From Roseateles oligotrophus (GTDB lineage Bacteria; Pseudomonadota; Gammaproteobacteria; Burkholderiales; Burkholderiaceae_C): a stretch of 64,000 nucleotides of DNA. This document shows positions 50,482 to 59,719 of this stretch, in pieces. Position 1 is the stretch's first letter. The number at the start of each line of letters is the position of its first letter. The stretch lies in assembly GCF_025717515.1 (NCBI RefSeq), contig NZ_JAJIRN010000003.1:186001-250000 (forward strand), in the 5' to 3' direction. A program made the position numbers and the translations under genes. The notes under the pieces were generated by a model. That model did no database searches, was not told the DNA's origin, and saw only the letters and a list, made by a program, of their open reading frames with translations.

Positions 50482-51225
50482 TCAGTCCTCATCATCCTGA
50501 GTCTCGTGATGGCCTGCGCCGATCGCCGGGCGCTCGGTCAGCTTGGACGGAGCATCCTGCCATTGCCACCCCCAGAAGCCCAACACCGCCGTCACCAGCA
50601 GCAGCGCCAGCGGACTCATATTCTGTTTGACCAGATCGGGCCCCTTGCCCGGCATGCGGCCGCTCAGCATAGGCATGAAGTGCTTGTGGCGGCGCAGCAG
50701 GCTGACCCCGGCAATCAAGGCCAGGTGGGCCAGCACCACCATCAAGGTGGCGTTGCCAAGCAGTTCATGCAAGCCCTCCAGCAGGTCTTCGAAACGGTTG
50801 CCGAACCATTCCTGCTCCAGCCCCAGACCCGTCAGCGCGGCGCTCAAGGCGGCCAATAGCAGGGCCACCACCACCAAGGTGTTCAGTCCCTGATAGCTGG
50901 CCAGCAGATTGCCCCGCCCTTGTGGCCAGGCCCGCAGTTGTTGCGGCAGGCCGCGCAGCTTGCCGAGCCAGGCCGCCAGGCCGACGCGCTTGGGGCCCAC
51001 CAAGCCCCAGACCAGCCGGGCCAGCACCAGGCCCAGCACCGTGTAGCCCAGCGTGATGTGGACGAGATGCCAGCGCTCGCTCTCGGCGCTCAGATAGGCA
51101 CCGCTGAAACTGAAGGCCAGCAACCAATGCAACGCCCGCGTCGGCGCATCGATGACGCGGCGGCTGGGGGCCAGGCCAGGCGTCTCTTGTGGCAAGTCAT
51201 TTGGGGATGCGGACGCGGTGTTCAT
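50482..51225 (-). CDS. Cytochrome b (b561-type) of the SHP cluster
   Basis: 247 residues, four or five transmembrane helices with heme-ligand histidines in TRALHWLLAFSFSGAYLS, LVHITLGYTVLGLVLARLVWGLVGPKR, LEGLHELLGNATLMVVLAHLALI. The C-terminus is His-rich (GHHETQDDED). This is the di-heme cytochrome b561/Ni-hydrogenase-b type that oxidises quinol. ATG 51225 has AAGGAG upstream and overlaps the diheme cytochrome c gene by 29 bases. Long N-terminal extensions in the frame are rejected. Confidence 0.88.
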   Translation of the reverse strand: MNTASASPNDLPQETPGLAPSRRVIDAPTRALHWLLAFSFSGAYLSAESERWHLVHITLGYTVLGLVLARLVWGLVGPKRVGLAAWLGKLRGLPQQLRAWPQGRGNLLASYQGLNTLVVVALLLAALSAALTGLGLEQEWFGNRFEDLLEGLHELLGNATLMVVLAHLALIAGVSLLRRHKHFMPMLSGRMPGKGPDLVKQNMSPLALLLVTAVLGFWGWQWQDAPSKLTERPAIGAGHHETQDDED

Positions 51226-51658
51226 TGAAATCTCCTTGTTCGGCTTGGGGGTGACAGGCGGCGCAGTTGGCGGCGCTCTTGATGCCGGCGCGCTGCCAGG
51301 TGGCGGCGGCGACCTCGTCGTGCTTGCGGATAAACCAGGTGGAGCGGCTGATGCGATCGGCCGGTGGCGGCTCATTGCCCACGCGTTTGTAAGTGCCGGC
51401 ATTGGCCACCAGCCAGCGGTTCAGTTCGGCCACGCTGGCGCTATCCAGCGAGGCATCGGAGGCGAAATGCTTGGGCAGGTTTGCCATCAGGCGCTGCCAA
51501 GAGGCCACCGGCAACATGCCCGGCGGATAGGCCAGATGGCAGGCCGCGCATTCCTGTTGGTATTTGGGCAGCAGGGGCACGCCGCGCAGGGCGTGACCAT
51601 CATCGGCCTGGGCCGCAAACAGGCTCAGGCCCAAGCCAAAAAGAAGCAGGGTTTTCAT
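51197..51658 (-). CDS. Diheme cytochrome c (DHC-type)
   Basis: 153 residues from ATG 51658: a signal peptide (about 1-17), then two heme-binding sites CAACH, one near the N-terminus (37-41) and one near the C-terminus (132-136), with ~90 residues of helical linker including LPKHFASDASLDSASVAELNRWL. This is the two-heme spacing of the DHC family, the known electron donor to SHP in Rhodobacter and Shewanella. It sits between SHP and cytochrome b in one operon. Confidence 0.88.
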   Translation of the reverse strand: MKTLLLFGLGLSLFAAQADDGHALRGVPLLPKYQQECAACHLAYPPGMLPVASWQRLMANLPKHFASDASLDSASVAELNRWLVANAGTYKRVGNEPPPADRISRSTWFIRKHDEVAAATWQRAGIKSAANCAACHPQAEQGDFNEHRVRIPK

Positions 51659-51669
51659 AAGCTGTGCCT

Positions 51670-52059
51670 TCAGGGTTTGAGTGAAATCAGCCAGGCCAGC
51701 AGATCGGCCTTCTCGGCCGCAGTGCATTCGCGGCTCAGCACATCCTTGCAGTTACGCCTGAACCATTTTTCGACCTTGGCCGGGTCGCTGAAGCGTTGCG
51801 GGTTGAAGGCCGGCGCCAAGGCATCGATGCGCTTGCCGGTGCTGGCATGCCGGCCGGCCACCGTCGGCAGCGCCTGGTGGCATGAGGCACAACTCCATTC
51901 ACCGCCCTGGCTGCTGGTGAACAGGCGCTGGCCTTGGGCGGCGTCTGCGGATCGGCCGGCCAAGGCGCTATAGCCGGCCAACAAATCGCCGGGTGCGGCA
52001 GTGGCGGCCGCGGCGGAGAAGCAGAGCAGCAAGCTCAGGATTTGAAGATGTTTGTGCAT
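51670..52059 (-). CDS. SHP-type cytochrome c (DUF1924)
   Basis: 129 residues from ATG 52059 (AGGA 8 bases upstream; ATG 52068 is the alternative): a signal peptide ending AAATAA, one heme site CASCH (57-61), and a C-terminal RRNCKDVLSREC segment. Asn103 corresponds in position to the asparagine heme ligand of sphaeroides heme protein, and Cys104/Cys112 to its disulfide. SHP is a high-spin, oxygen- and NO-binding cytochrome whose physiological role is unsettled. It is the first gene of the operon SHP, DHC, cytochrome b, response regulator, kinase. Confidence 0.85.
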   Translation of the reverse strand: MHKHLQILSLLLCFSAAAATAAPGDLLAGYSALAGRSADAAQGQRLFTSSQGGEWSCASCHQALPTVAGRHASTGKRIDALAPAFNPQRFSDPAKVEKWFRRNCKDVLSRECTAAEKADLLAWLISLKP

Positions 52060-52155
52060 GAACGGCATCCTGCCGGGCCTGTCTTAGGGCATTCTTAAGA
52101 CGCGGCTTTGCGCTACATCAGCGCCTTGATCTGGAGCAAGCCGACAATCATTTGC

Positions 52156-54771
52156 ATGAATCACGACGATGCCCGCGACCCCGACAAGGGCCTGAGCCAA
52201 GCCCAAGCCGCCAAGCGCCTGAACGAGGACGGCCCCAACGAGCTCAGCCCGCCGCGCAGGCGCACCATCTGGCATATCCTGGCCGACCTGGTGCGCGAGC
52301 CGATGCTGCAGCTGTTGCTGGCCGCCGGTGCCATCTATCTGCTCTTGGGCGATAGGGGTGAGGCCTTGATGTTGCTGGGCTTTGTGCTGCTGACGGTGAT
52401 CATCAGCGTCAGCCAGGAGCAGCGCACCGAGCGCGTGCTGGAGGCGCTGCGCGATCTGACCAGCCCGCGCGCCTTGGTGATACGTGACGGCGAGCCCGAG
52501 CGGATCGCCGGCCGCGAGGTGGTGCGCGGCGATCTGTTGATGCTGACCGAGGGCGACCGTGTCGCCGCCGATGCGCTGCTGCTGCAGGCCAATGATCTGC
52601 AATGCGATGAGTCACTGCTCAGCGGCGAGTCCTTGCCGGTGGCCAAGCGGCCCTGGGTGGCCGGCGAAAGCGCGGCCGAGCCGCACCGCGTCTTTGCCGG
52701 CTCGCTGGTGGTCGGCGGCCAAGGTCGCGCGCGGGTCACGGCGACCGGGCCGCGCAGCGAAATCGGCCGCATCGGCAAATCGCTGGCCGAGATAGCCGCG
52801 CCGGCTACGCCTTTGCACCGGCAAACCCGCCGGTTGGTGCGCGTCTTTTCGGTCTTGGGCCTGAGCCTGAGCGCGGCCTTGGTGCTGATCTATGGCCTGC
52901 TGCGGGGTGATTGGCTGGCCGGCTTGCTGGCCGGCATCACGCTGGCGATGTCGATGCTGCCGCAGGAGTTCTTGCTGATTCTGACGGTCTTCATGGCGAT
53001 GGGCGCGTGGCGGCTGTCGACTCAGCGGGTGCTGAGTCGGCGCTCGGCGACGATAGAGACCCTGGGCTCGGCGACGGTACTCTGCACCGACAAGACCGGC
53101 ACGCTGACCGTCAACAAGATGGCGGTGGCCGAGTTGTGTATCGCCAGCGGCGCCGGCGTGGAACTTTGGCCGGCCGAGGCTCAGACCTTGCCCCCGCAGT
53201 TCCATGCCTTGCTGGAGTTTGCCGTGCTGGCCAGCGAGCGAGATCCGTTTGACCCGATGGAGCGGGCCTTGGTCGAGTTGGGGCAGGCGCATTTGCCGGC
53301 CAGCGCGCGGCATCCGGGCTGGACCCTGCTGCACGAATATGCGCTCAGCCCGACGCTGCCGGCGATGACCCATGTGTGGCAGGCGGACGGCGCCGAACAA
53401 GTGGTGGCGATCAAGGGGGCGGTCGAGGCGGTGCTGGCCTTGTGCCGTTTGCCGGCGGCGCAGGCCTTGGCGCTGACGCAGCGGACTGAGGCGATGGCGG
53501 CGCGCGGGCTGCGGGTGTTGGCGGTCGCGCGGGCCAAATGGGATAAAGGGGCGGGCGAGCCATGGCCGGCCGATCCGGCAGGTTTCGAGTTCGAACTGCT
53601 AGGCCTGTGCGCCTTTGCCGACCCGCTGCGGCCGGAGGTGCCGGCGGCGATTGCCGAATGCCGGGCCGCCGGGCTGCGGGTCTTGATGGTGACCGGCGAT
53701 CACCCCGCCACCGCGATCGCCATCGCCGCGCAGGCCGGTCTGGCCGACAGCGAGGCGGCGCTGACCGGCAGCGCGATGGCATTGATCAATGCCGCTGAAT
53801 TGGACCGTCAGCTGCGCACGCAGCATGTGTTCGCCCGCATCAAGCCGGCGCAGAAGCTGGCGCTGGTCGAGGCCTTGAAAGCGCAGGGTGAGATCGTGGC
53901 GATGACCGGCGACGGCGTCAACGACGCACCCTCGCTGAAGGCCGCGCATATCGGCATCGCGATGGGTGGGCGCGGCACCGATGTGGCGCGCGAGGCGTCC
54001 AGCCTGGTCTTGCTGGACGATAACTTTGCGGCCATCGTGCAGGCGGTGCGCCTGGGCCGGCGCATTTTTGACAATCTGCGCAAGGCGATGGCTTTTGTGC
54101 TGGCCGTCCATGTGCCGATCGCCGGTCTGTCTTTATTGCCGCTGCTCTTGGGCTGGCCGCTGATCCTGTCGCCGGTACACATTGCCTTTCTGGAGTTGTT
54201 GATCGACCCGGTCTGCTCGGTCGTGTTCGAGGCCGAGCCGGAGGAGGCCGATGTGATGGCGCGCCCGCCGCGCGACCCGGCCGCACCTTTGTTCTCAAGC
54301 GGCCTGCTCGGCTGGAGCTTGTTGCAAGGCGGCCTGATTCTGGTCGCGGTGGGCGGCTGGTTTGCCGGCTTGCTGGCTTATGGCCTGGCGCCCGAACAAG
54401 CGCGTGCGCTGGCCTTTGTCGCCTTGGTGGCTTGCGACATAGCCTTGATTCTGGCCAACCGCAGCTTCAGCGGCCCGCTGCTCGCGGCCTGGCTGCGGCC
54501 TAACCGCATGCTCGGTTGGATGTTGGCGGCGACGGCGCTGCTGTTGGCGCTGGCACTTGGCTTGGCTCCGCTGCGGGAGGTGTTCGGATTCGAGTTGCCG
54601 CCGACCGGCTTGTTGGCCGCGTCGCTGGCGCTGGGTTCCGTGGTCTTGCTCATGCTGGAAGCACTGAAGCGCTTGTTTCGTCAACTCGTCATGGGTGCCG
54701 CCACCGCCGGTCTTGCCAGCAAGCGAGACACCGCATCGCTGACGCTGCCGCCGTCCAGTTCATCGGCGTGA
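52156..54771 (+). CDS. P-type cation-transporting ATPase (P2-like)
   Basis: 871 residues. The A-domain has SGES (155-158), the phosphorylation site DKTGTLT has Asp312, the HAD motif is VLMVTGDHPATA, and the hinge is MTGDGVNDAPSL. Ten or so transmembrane helices. The M4 cation motif reads PQEFL (269-273), where relatives have PEGLP or PEEFP; the second proline is lost, which may change affinity. No N-terminal CxxC, so it is not a copper P1B pump; the substrate is probably Ca2+, Mg2+ or a related cation. The 3' end overlaps the convergent SulP gene by 91 bases. Confidence 0.92.
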   Translation: MNHDDARDPDKGLSQAQAAKRLNEDGPNELSPPRRRTIWHILADLVREPMLQLLLAAGAIYLLLGDRGEALMLLGFVLLTVIISVSQEQRTERVLEALRDLTSPRALVIRDGEPERIAGREVVRGDLLMLTEGDRVAADALLLQANDLQCDESLLSGESLPVAKRPWVAGESAAEPHRVFAGSLVVGGQGRARVTATGPRSEIGRIGKSLAEIAAPATPLHRQTRRLVRVFSVLGLSLSAALVLIYGLLRGDWLAGLLAGITLAMSMLPQEFLLILTVFMAMGAWRLSTQRVLSRRSATIETLGSATVLCTDKTGTLTVNKMAVAELCIASGAGVELWPAEAQTLPPQFHALLEFAVLASERDPFDPMERALVELGQAHLPASARHPGWTLLHEYALSPTLPAMTHVWQADGAEQVVAIKGAVEAVLALCRLPAAQALALTQRTEAMAARGLRVLAVARAKWDKGAGEPWPADPAGFEFELLGLCAFADPLRPEVPAAIAECRAAGLRVLMVTGDHPATAIAIAAQAGLADSEAALTGSAMALINAAELDRQLRTQHVFARIKPAQKLALVEALKAQGEIVAMTGDGVNDAPSLKAAHIGIAMGGRGTDVAREASSLVLLDDNFAAIVQAVRLGRRIFDNLRKAMAFVLAVHVPIAGLSLLPLLLGWPLILSPVHIAFLELLIDPVCSVVFEAEPEEADVMARPPRDPAAPLFSSGLLGWSLLQGGLILVAVGGWFAGLLAYGLAPEQARALAFVALVACDIALILANRSFSGPLLAAWLRPNRMLGWMLAATALLLALALGLAPLREVFGFELPPTGLLAASLALGSVVLLMLEALKRLFRQLVMGAATAGLASKRDTASLTLPPSSSSA

Positions 54772-56348
54772 AAACCATCGGTCATGCTCAGCACGGCCAG
54801 CGCATTGTCTTTCAGCCTTGCCAGCACCAAGGCGATACCGCGCGAACGCAGCTCGTTCACGAAGCCTTGCAAAACCTCGATGCAAGTACCGTCGAGATCG
54901 GGTGACTCTTCCAGGCTCAGCACCAGCGCGGTTTGTTCTGACTTCTGCAGACGCGCCATCACATCGGCCAACATCGCATCGACATTGCCAAAATACAGCG
55001 GCGCTTCGGGTCTGAGCACCAAGATGCCCGGCGTCAGGCGGGCGTCCGTGTGGGCAGCGAGGCTCAGAAAGTCGTGGCCTTCGCGCTGACGGCCGAGCTC
55101 GCTAACGCGCGGCATCGACAGATCACGCAAGGTCATCAGCAGACTGACGCCGATGCCCGCCAGCAGGCCATACAGGACACCCAGCAAGACCACCGCTGCG
55201 GCCGCGCCGATGACCACCAGCCGATCTCTTCGCCAGCGGAAATAGGGGCGAAACGCGTCGAGCGACAACGCATGCCAGAGCGCGTTGATGACGACCGCGG
55301 CCAAGACCGGTTCCGGCGTCAGCTCGACCCAGGGCAGGGCGAAGGCCATCATCAACACGATGCAGACGGCGGCAACCCAGGCCGAACGACGGCTTTGCGC
55401 GCCGGCCGCTTCATTGGCCGAACTGGCGGAGTAGCCGGCCCCGACCGGGGTGCCGCCGAACAAACCCGAGGCCAGATTGGCCGCGCCGAGCGCGAACAGG
55501 TCGCGGTTGGGCGCCACCGTGTCACCATGCTTGAGTGCCAAGCTGCGGATGGCCCCGTAGCTCTCGGCAAACAGCAGCAGCACCACCGCAAACGCCAATT
55601 CACCCAGCTTGAGCCAGTCACTTTGGGCCAAGCTCGGCAAGCCAGGCGTGATGGAGGCGAGCTTGATGCTGCCCACCAGTTCAACCCCCTTGGCGCCGAG
55701 CTCGAAAAATTGACTCACAGCGATGCTTGCGGCAATCAAGGCCAAGGCGACCGGCCATTGGCGCGCCCGTTCAGCCCAGCGAAGCACGATCAAACTGCTC
55801 AGGCCTAGGCCCAGGCCCCAGGGGTTCCATTGCGCTAGCTGTTCGAGCAAATGCCAGGCAAAGCTCAACATGTCTGTTGTTGGGGGGTGGATGCCAGCAA
55901 TCTTGGCCAACTGCCGCAGAACGATACTTAGCCCCAGGCCGAAAGCGAAGCCGCGTAGCACCGGCTTGGAGATGAAATTGGAGACCGAGCCGAACCGGGC
56001 CAGCCCAGCCACGATGAAGGCGATGCCGGTCAAGATGACCAGACCCGATGCCAAGGCCAAACGGTGTCCGGCCTGCCCGGCAGCCAGTGACAAGGTCGCG
56101 GCGCCCAATACCGCCGCCGAAGAAGAGGTGGCAGCGACCACGGCAAAACGGGAGCTGCCAATCAGGCCATAGATCGTCAAGCCGAACAGCAGGCCGATCA
56201 GGCCGGCATGTGGCGGCAGGCCCGCGATACCTGCGTAGGCCACCGCCTCGGGCAGTAGCAAGCCCGACATGGCCAGCCCGGCCAAGACGTCAGGGCGCCA
56301 GACCGAGGCAAGCCCGGGCTCACTCACTTGCGAATCCCGCCGGAACAA
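54681..56348 (-). CDS. SulP-family anion permease with STAS domain
   Basis: 555 residues. The SulP membrane domain (about 1-430; PDVLAGLAMSGLLLPEAVAYAGIAGLPPHAGLIGLLFG, split) is followed by a STAS domain (about 440-550; ILVLRPEAPLYFGNVDAM, LEESPDLDGTCIEVLQGFVNELRSRGIALVLA, split). These carry sulfate, bicarbonate or other anions across the inner membrane. The in-frame start at 56348 is TTG, with GTG 56327 an alternative, so the start is uncertain. The STAS end overlaps the P-type ATPase end on the opposite strand. Confidence 0.9.
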   Translation of the reverse strand: MFRRDSQVSEPGLASVWRPDVLAGLAMSGLLLPEAVAYAGIAGLPPHAGLIGLLFGLTIYGLIGSSRFAVVAATSSSAAVLGAATLSLAAGQAGHRLALASGLVILTGIAFIVAGLARFGSVSNFISKPVLRGFAFGLGLSIVLRQLAKIAGIHPPTTDMLSFAWHLLEQLAQWNPWGLGLGLSSLIVLRWAERARQWPVALALIAASIAVSQFFELGAKGVELVGSIKLASITPGLPSLAQSDWLKLGELAFAVVLLLFAESYGAIRSLALKHGDTVAPNRDLFALGAANLASGLFGGTPVGAGYSASSANEAAGAQSRRSAWVAAVCIVLMMAFALPWVELTPEPVLAAVVINALWHALSLDAFRPYFRWRRDRLVVIGAAAAVVLLGVLYGLLAGIGVSLLMTLRDLSMPRVSELGRQREGHDFLSLAAHTDARLTPGILVLRPEAPLYFGNVDAMLADVMARLQKSEQTALVLSLEESPDLDGTCIEVLQGFVNELRSRGIALVLARLKDNALAVLSMTDGFHADELDGGSVSDAVSRLLARPAVAAPMTS

Positions 56349-56472
56349 ATGCTTGCTTGGCGCTTGTTTGGCCGCGCTGAGAACGAGTAGTCGGCGGGCA
56401 GTTTTCGGGGGGCGTTTAGCTGGCTGATCATGCCGGCAATTATTGCCCCTGCCGGAGCGCCAACCTCAAACC

Positions 56473-56691
56473 CTAGGCCACAACATTGAGCTTGTTGCCC
56501 GCGGTCGCAGAGGGTGGAGAGGGCTTGGGTGCGGGCTCCGGCTTTGGGGCTTGCGCTTGCTTGGCCTGAGCCTGGCGGGCCGAGTTGGCTTTTTGTGCGG
56601 CAGCATTGGATGCCGCAGCAGCATTGTTATTTGCCTGGGTCTGGCGTTGCTGCTGGGCGGCTTGAGGCGAAGGCGAAATGCGGTTGCTCAT
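56473..56691 (-). CDS. Small Ala/Gln/Asn-rich protein of unknown function
   Basis: 72 residues of low complexity: SPQAAQQQRQTQANNNAAAASN, repeated Ala/Gln, then a Pro/Lys stretch PKPEPAPKPSPPSA. No hydrophobic segment or signal peptide. A clear AGGAG Shine-Dalgarno is 8 bases before the ATG, which supports translation. It stands between the SulP gene and the divergent polyamine-type binding protein. It may be a disordered DNA- or membrane-binding peptide, but nothing fixes a function. Confidence 0.55.
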   Translation of the reverse strand: MSNRISPSPQAAQQQRQTQANNNAAAASNAAAQKANSARQAQAKQAQAPKPEPAPKPSPPSATAGNKLNVVA

Positions 56692-56914
56692 GTGCTACTC
56701 CTGTACGGCATGCATCAATTGGCGAGCTGGCGAACCGAAGCGCCTTGCCCGACCCGGCTTCGATTGTGGGGCCGGACCGAGCGCCGAGCAAGGTGCGCGT
56801 GCTGGCCGTCGTTGCGAAGCCAATGCCATATTGGTGTGCTAAAAATACCGGCATGCGGGCCCAAAGTGCCCCGGTACGGCACACTCTGGGCTTGAGGTAG
56901 TGAGACGATGTGAT

Positions 56915-57973
56915 ATGCGCGAGCAGCGACGCAAATTGATTCTGGGCATGAGCTTGGGCGTGCTGTCCGGGCGGCCCCACGCCGCAGCGCAAGGCAAGCC
57001 GCGCCTGCGCGTGTTGGCTTGGCCGGGATATGCGGAGCCCGAGGTGATCAAGAGCTTTGAGCAAAGCAGCGGCGCCAGCGTCGAGTTGACGCTGATCGAC
57101 TCGGACCTCGATCTGTGGCAAAAGATGAACGCCAAACGAGGCGCGGACTTCGACGTATTTGCCGTCAATACCGCCGAATTGACGCGCTATGTCGAACAAG
57201 GCCTGGTCGCCAATATCGAGGCAGGCTTGATCCCGAACTTGGCCCAGCAACTGCCGCGTTTTCGCCGGTCTGCGGCTATTCCGGGCGTCGGTGTGGGCGC
57301 ACAGACCTTGGGCGTGCCTTTTGCATTTGCCGAAATGGGCCTGATCTACGACCGTCGGCAAATGCAGCGCCCGCCCGATTCCGTCACCGCCTTGTGGGAC
57401 CCTCATTTGCGCGGCCGCGTCATCGCCTATGACGGCGGCACGCATAACTTCTCGCTCGCGGCACAGGTTTTGCGGCTGCCGACGCCGTTCAAGCTGGCCG
57501 AGAGCGATTGGGCTCCGGCGGTAGATCGCTTGATCGCGCTGCGTCGCAATGTGGCCGGCTTCTATACCCGGCCGGAAGAATCGGTGGCGCTGTTCAAGCG
57601 CCGTCAAGCGGTGCTGATGTTTGCCAACTTTGGCCGTCAGCAGCTGCTGTTGCTGAAGTCCGCCGGGGTCGACGCGGATTACGTCATCCCCTCGGAAGGT
57701 GCCTTGGCCTGGCTGGATTGCTGGGTCGTCAGCAGTGCCGCGCAGCAAAACACCAAGCTGGCCCATGCCTGGATCAACCATTTGCTCGAGCAGCCCGCCA
57801 GCCATTTGCTGACCAGTCGGCAGGGCTTGGGCAATACGACGCAGGCCTCCGCCGACTACCGTGCCGATGACAAGCTGCTGTGGTTGCAAGCCGTCGAGAG
57901 CGAGGAGCGCCGCAACCTGCTGTGGGGGCGCATCATTTCGGGGGATCGAGCGTCCAAGGTGTTGGCGACATGA
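56915..57973 (+). CDS. Polyamine-type (PotD/NspS-like) periplasmic binding protein
   Basis: 352 residues from ATG 56915 (GTG 56900 is the alternative). A signal peptide (about 1-26, ending HAAAQ) is followed by LRVLAWPGYAEPEVIKSFEQSSGASVELT (split), DFDVFAVNTAELTRYVEQGLV and the type II binding-protein pattern of spermidine/putrescine PotD, including YVIPSEGALAWLDCWVV. There are no ABC permease genes nearby. Instead it overlaps a membrane diguanylate cyclase by 4 bases (ATGA), as NspS does with MbaA in Vibrio, so a ligand-sensing role is likely. Confidence 0.82.
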   Translation: MREQRRKLILGMSLGVLSGRPHAAAQGKPRLRVLAWPGYAEPEVIKSFEQSSGASVELTLIDSDLDLWQKMNAKRGADFDVFAVNTAELTRYVEQGLVANIEAGLIPNLAQQLPRFRRSAAIPGVGVGAQTLGVPFAFAEMGLIYDRRQMQRPPDSVTALWDPHLRGRVIAYDGGTHNFSLAAQVLRLPTPFKLAESDWAPAVDRLIALRRNVAGFYTRPEESVALFKRRQAVLMFANFGRQQLLLLKSAGVDADYVIPSEGALAWLDCWVVSSAAQQNTKLAHAWINHLLEQPASHLLTSRQGLGNTTQASADYRADDKLLWLQAVESEERRNLLWGRIISGDRASKVLAT

Positions 57974-59691
57974 AGTACGGCATCGCCTTCAAGCTCGGAG
58001 TCTTGTTGGCCTTGGTCGGCGTGTTGGCGGCCGGGCTGAGCGGCTTCTATGCCTATGCGGCCAGCCGCGAGATCTTGCTCAAATCGGCCAAACAGGAGCT
58101 GCTGACCTCGACCCGGGTGTTGGCGCGGCGCATCACGCTCAACCGCGAGGAGGTCAGCCGCAATTTGCTGATGCTGGCAACACACCCGGCGGTGCTGCGG
58201 GCCCTGCAAGAGCCGGATGCGGAGGCGCCGGCCGAACAGATGGCAACCCTGTTCAAACAATTGATGCTGGCGAATCCGTCCTATTTCCAGCTCCGCCTGA
58301 TATCGGCCAGCGCGCATGGACTGGAGCGAGTGCGGGTCGATAGGCAGTTAGCGGGTTTGATTCGCGTCAGCGGCGAAGACTTGCAGGAGAAGGGCCATTT
58401 CGACTACGTGGCGGACACGCTGAAGCTGGCCGCCGGGGAGACTTATCTCTCGCGCATCAGCATCAACCACGAGCGTGGCGCCAACACCGGCCAAGATCAA
58501 CCGACCTTGCAACTGGCGATGCCGGTCAGGTCCCAGGGTGGCGATGCGGCGGCGGGGCTGATTGTCGTCAACGTCGATTTGAACGGCATGTTTGCGCTGC
58601 TGCAAGCCGATCTGCCGGCCGGCTTCAAGCTCTTCTTGGCCAATGGCGAAGGAGACATCCTGATCCATCCGGACAGCGCCAGAACCTTTGGCTTCGACCG
58701 AGGTCGGCGCGTGCTGATGCAAGACGAAATGGCGCAAGTGGCCGATATCGTCAGCGGCAGGTTCGATGCAGCGGTCTTTGAGACGAGTGAAAACGACTAT
58801 GCGATGGCGCCGATGGTGGCGGCCTTCATTGGCCAGACCATCAAGGTCCATTCGAACGAGAGTCGTCTGGTGCTGGGGCTGGCACAGCCGCTCGCCGAGG
58901 TCTTGAGCCGCAGCCAGCCATTGGCCAGTGAGTTGCTGCAGATCGTGTCTTTGCTGTGCCTGCTTTGTTTGCTGTTGGCGGCGGGCTTGGCGCGCGCGAT
59001 CACGCGTCCTATCAATGCCGTCAGCGCCGCCGCGCAGCGCTTTGCAGAAGGCCTGCCACCCGGGCCCTTGCCGCTGGCGCGCAAGGATGAACTCGGCAGC
59101 CTGGCGCGCAGCTTCGCGTGGATGCAAGGCCAGATCAGCGAGCAAATGGCCGATCTGCTGCGCAAGCAAGAAGCCTTGGAGCATTTGGCTCAGCACGATA
59201 TGTTGACCGGTTTGCCGAATCGACGCCTATTGGAAGTGCGCCTGGACGGCTTCATTGCCGCCGCGCGGCGGCATGGTGGCGGGGTCTGTGTGCTGTTCAT
59301 CGATCTGGATCGATTCAAGGTGCTGAATGATCGTTATGGCCATGACGCCGGTGACGCGGTTTTGAAGATCATTGCCGAGCGCTTGCTGGGCATGATGCGC
59401 GAGGTCGACACCGTGGCACGTCTGGGCGGCGACGAATTTGTGGTGCTGCTGGAGGCGCAGACCAGCATGGACCATGTGGCAGCGATTGCCGAGAAGCTCT
59501 TGAGTGGCCTGACCGCGCCGATCGCCTACCAGGGGCATGAACTGGCGCTCGGCGCCAGCATCGGCATCGGCCGCTACCCGCAAGACGGCCAGACCCGCGC
59601 CGAGATCATGGCCAAGGCCGATCAGGCGATGTATGCGGCCAAGGCGGTCGGGCAGGGCGGGGTGAGGTTCTACTCATCGGCGAAGGAGTGA
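57970..59691 (+). CDS. Membrane diguanylate cyclase with periplasmic sensor
   Basis: 573 residues. TM1 (about 5-30) and TM2 (about 325-345) flank a large dCache-like periplasmic domain (LARRITLNREEVSRNLLMLATHPAVL, split; FFLRL-like FQLRLISAS; LFLANGEGDILIHPD). A HAMP segment (ITRPINAVSAAAQRFAEG) leads to a GGDEF domain with GGDEF at 486-490 and an RxxD I-site at 477-480, so product inhibition is expected. No EAL domain. It makes c-di-GMP in response to a periplasmic signal, probably presented by the overlapping binding protein. Confidence 0.92.
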   Translation: MKYGIAFKLGVLLALVGVLAAGLSGFYAYAASREILLKSAKQELLTSTRVLARRITLNREEVSRNLLMLATHPAVLRALQEPDAEAPAEQMATLFKQLMLANPSYFQLRLISASAHGLERVRVDRQLAGLIRVSGEDLQEKGHFDYVADTLKLAAGETYLSRISINHERGANTGQDQPTLQLAMPVRSQGGDAAAGLIVVNVDLNGMFALLQADLPAGFKLFLANGEGDILIHPDSARTFGFDRGRRVLMQDEMAQVADIVSGRFDAAVFETSENDYAMAPMVAAFIGQTIKVHSNESRLVLGLAQPLAEVLSRSQPLASELLQIVSLLCLLCLLLAAGLARAITRPINAVSAAAQRFAEGLPPGPLPLARKDELGSLARSFAWMQGQISEQMADLLRKQEALEHLAQHDMLTGLPNRRLLEVRLDGFIAAARRHGGGVCVLFIDLDRFKVLNDRYGHDAGDAVLKIIAERLLGMMREVDTVARLGGDEFVVLLEAQTSMDHVAAIAEKLLSGLTAPIAYQGHELALGASIGIGRYPQDGQTRAEIMAKADQAMYAAKAVGQGGVRFYSSAKE

Positions 59692-59719
59692 CTGCAGGGT
59701 CAAGTCTTGCCCGCAGACC

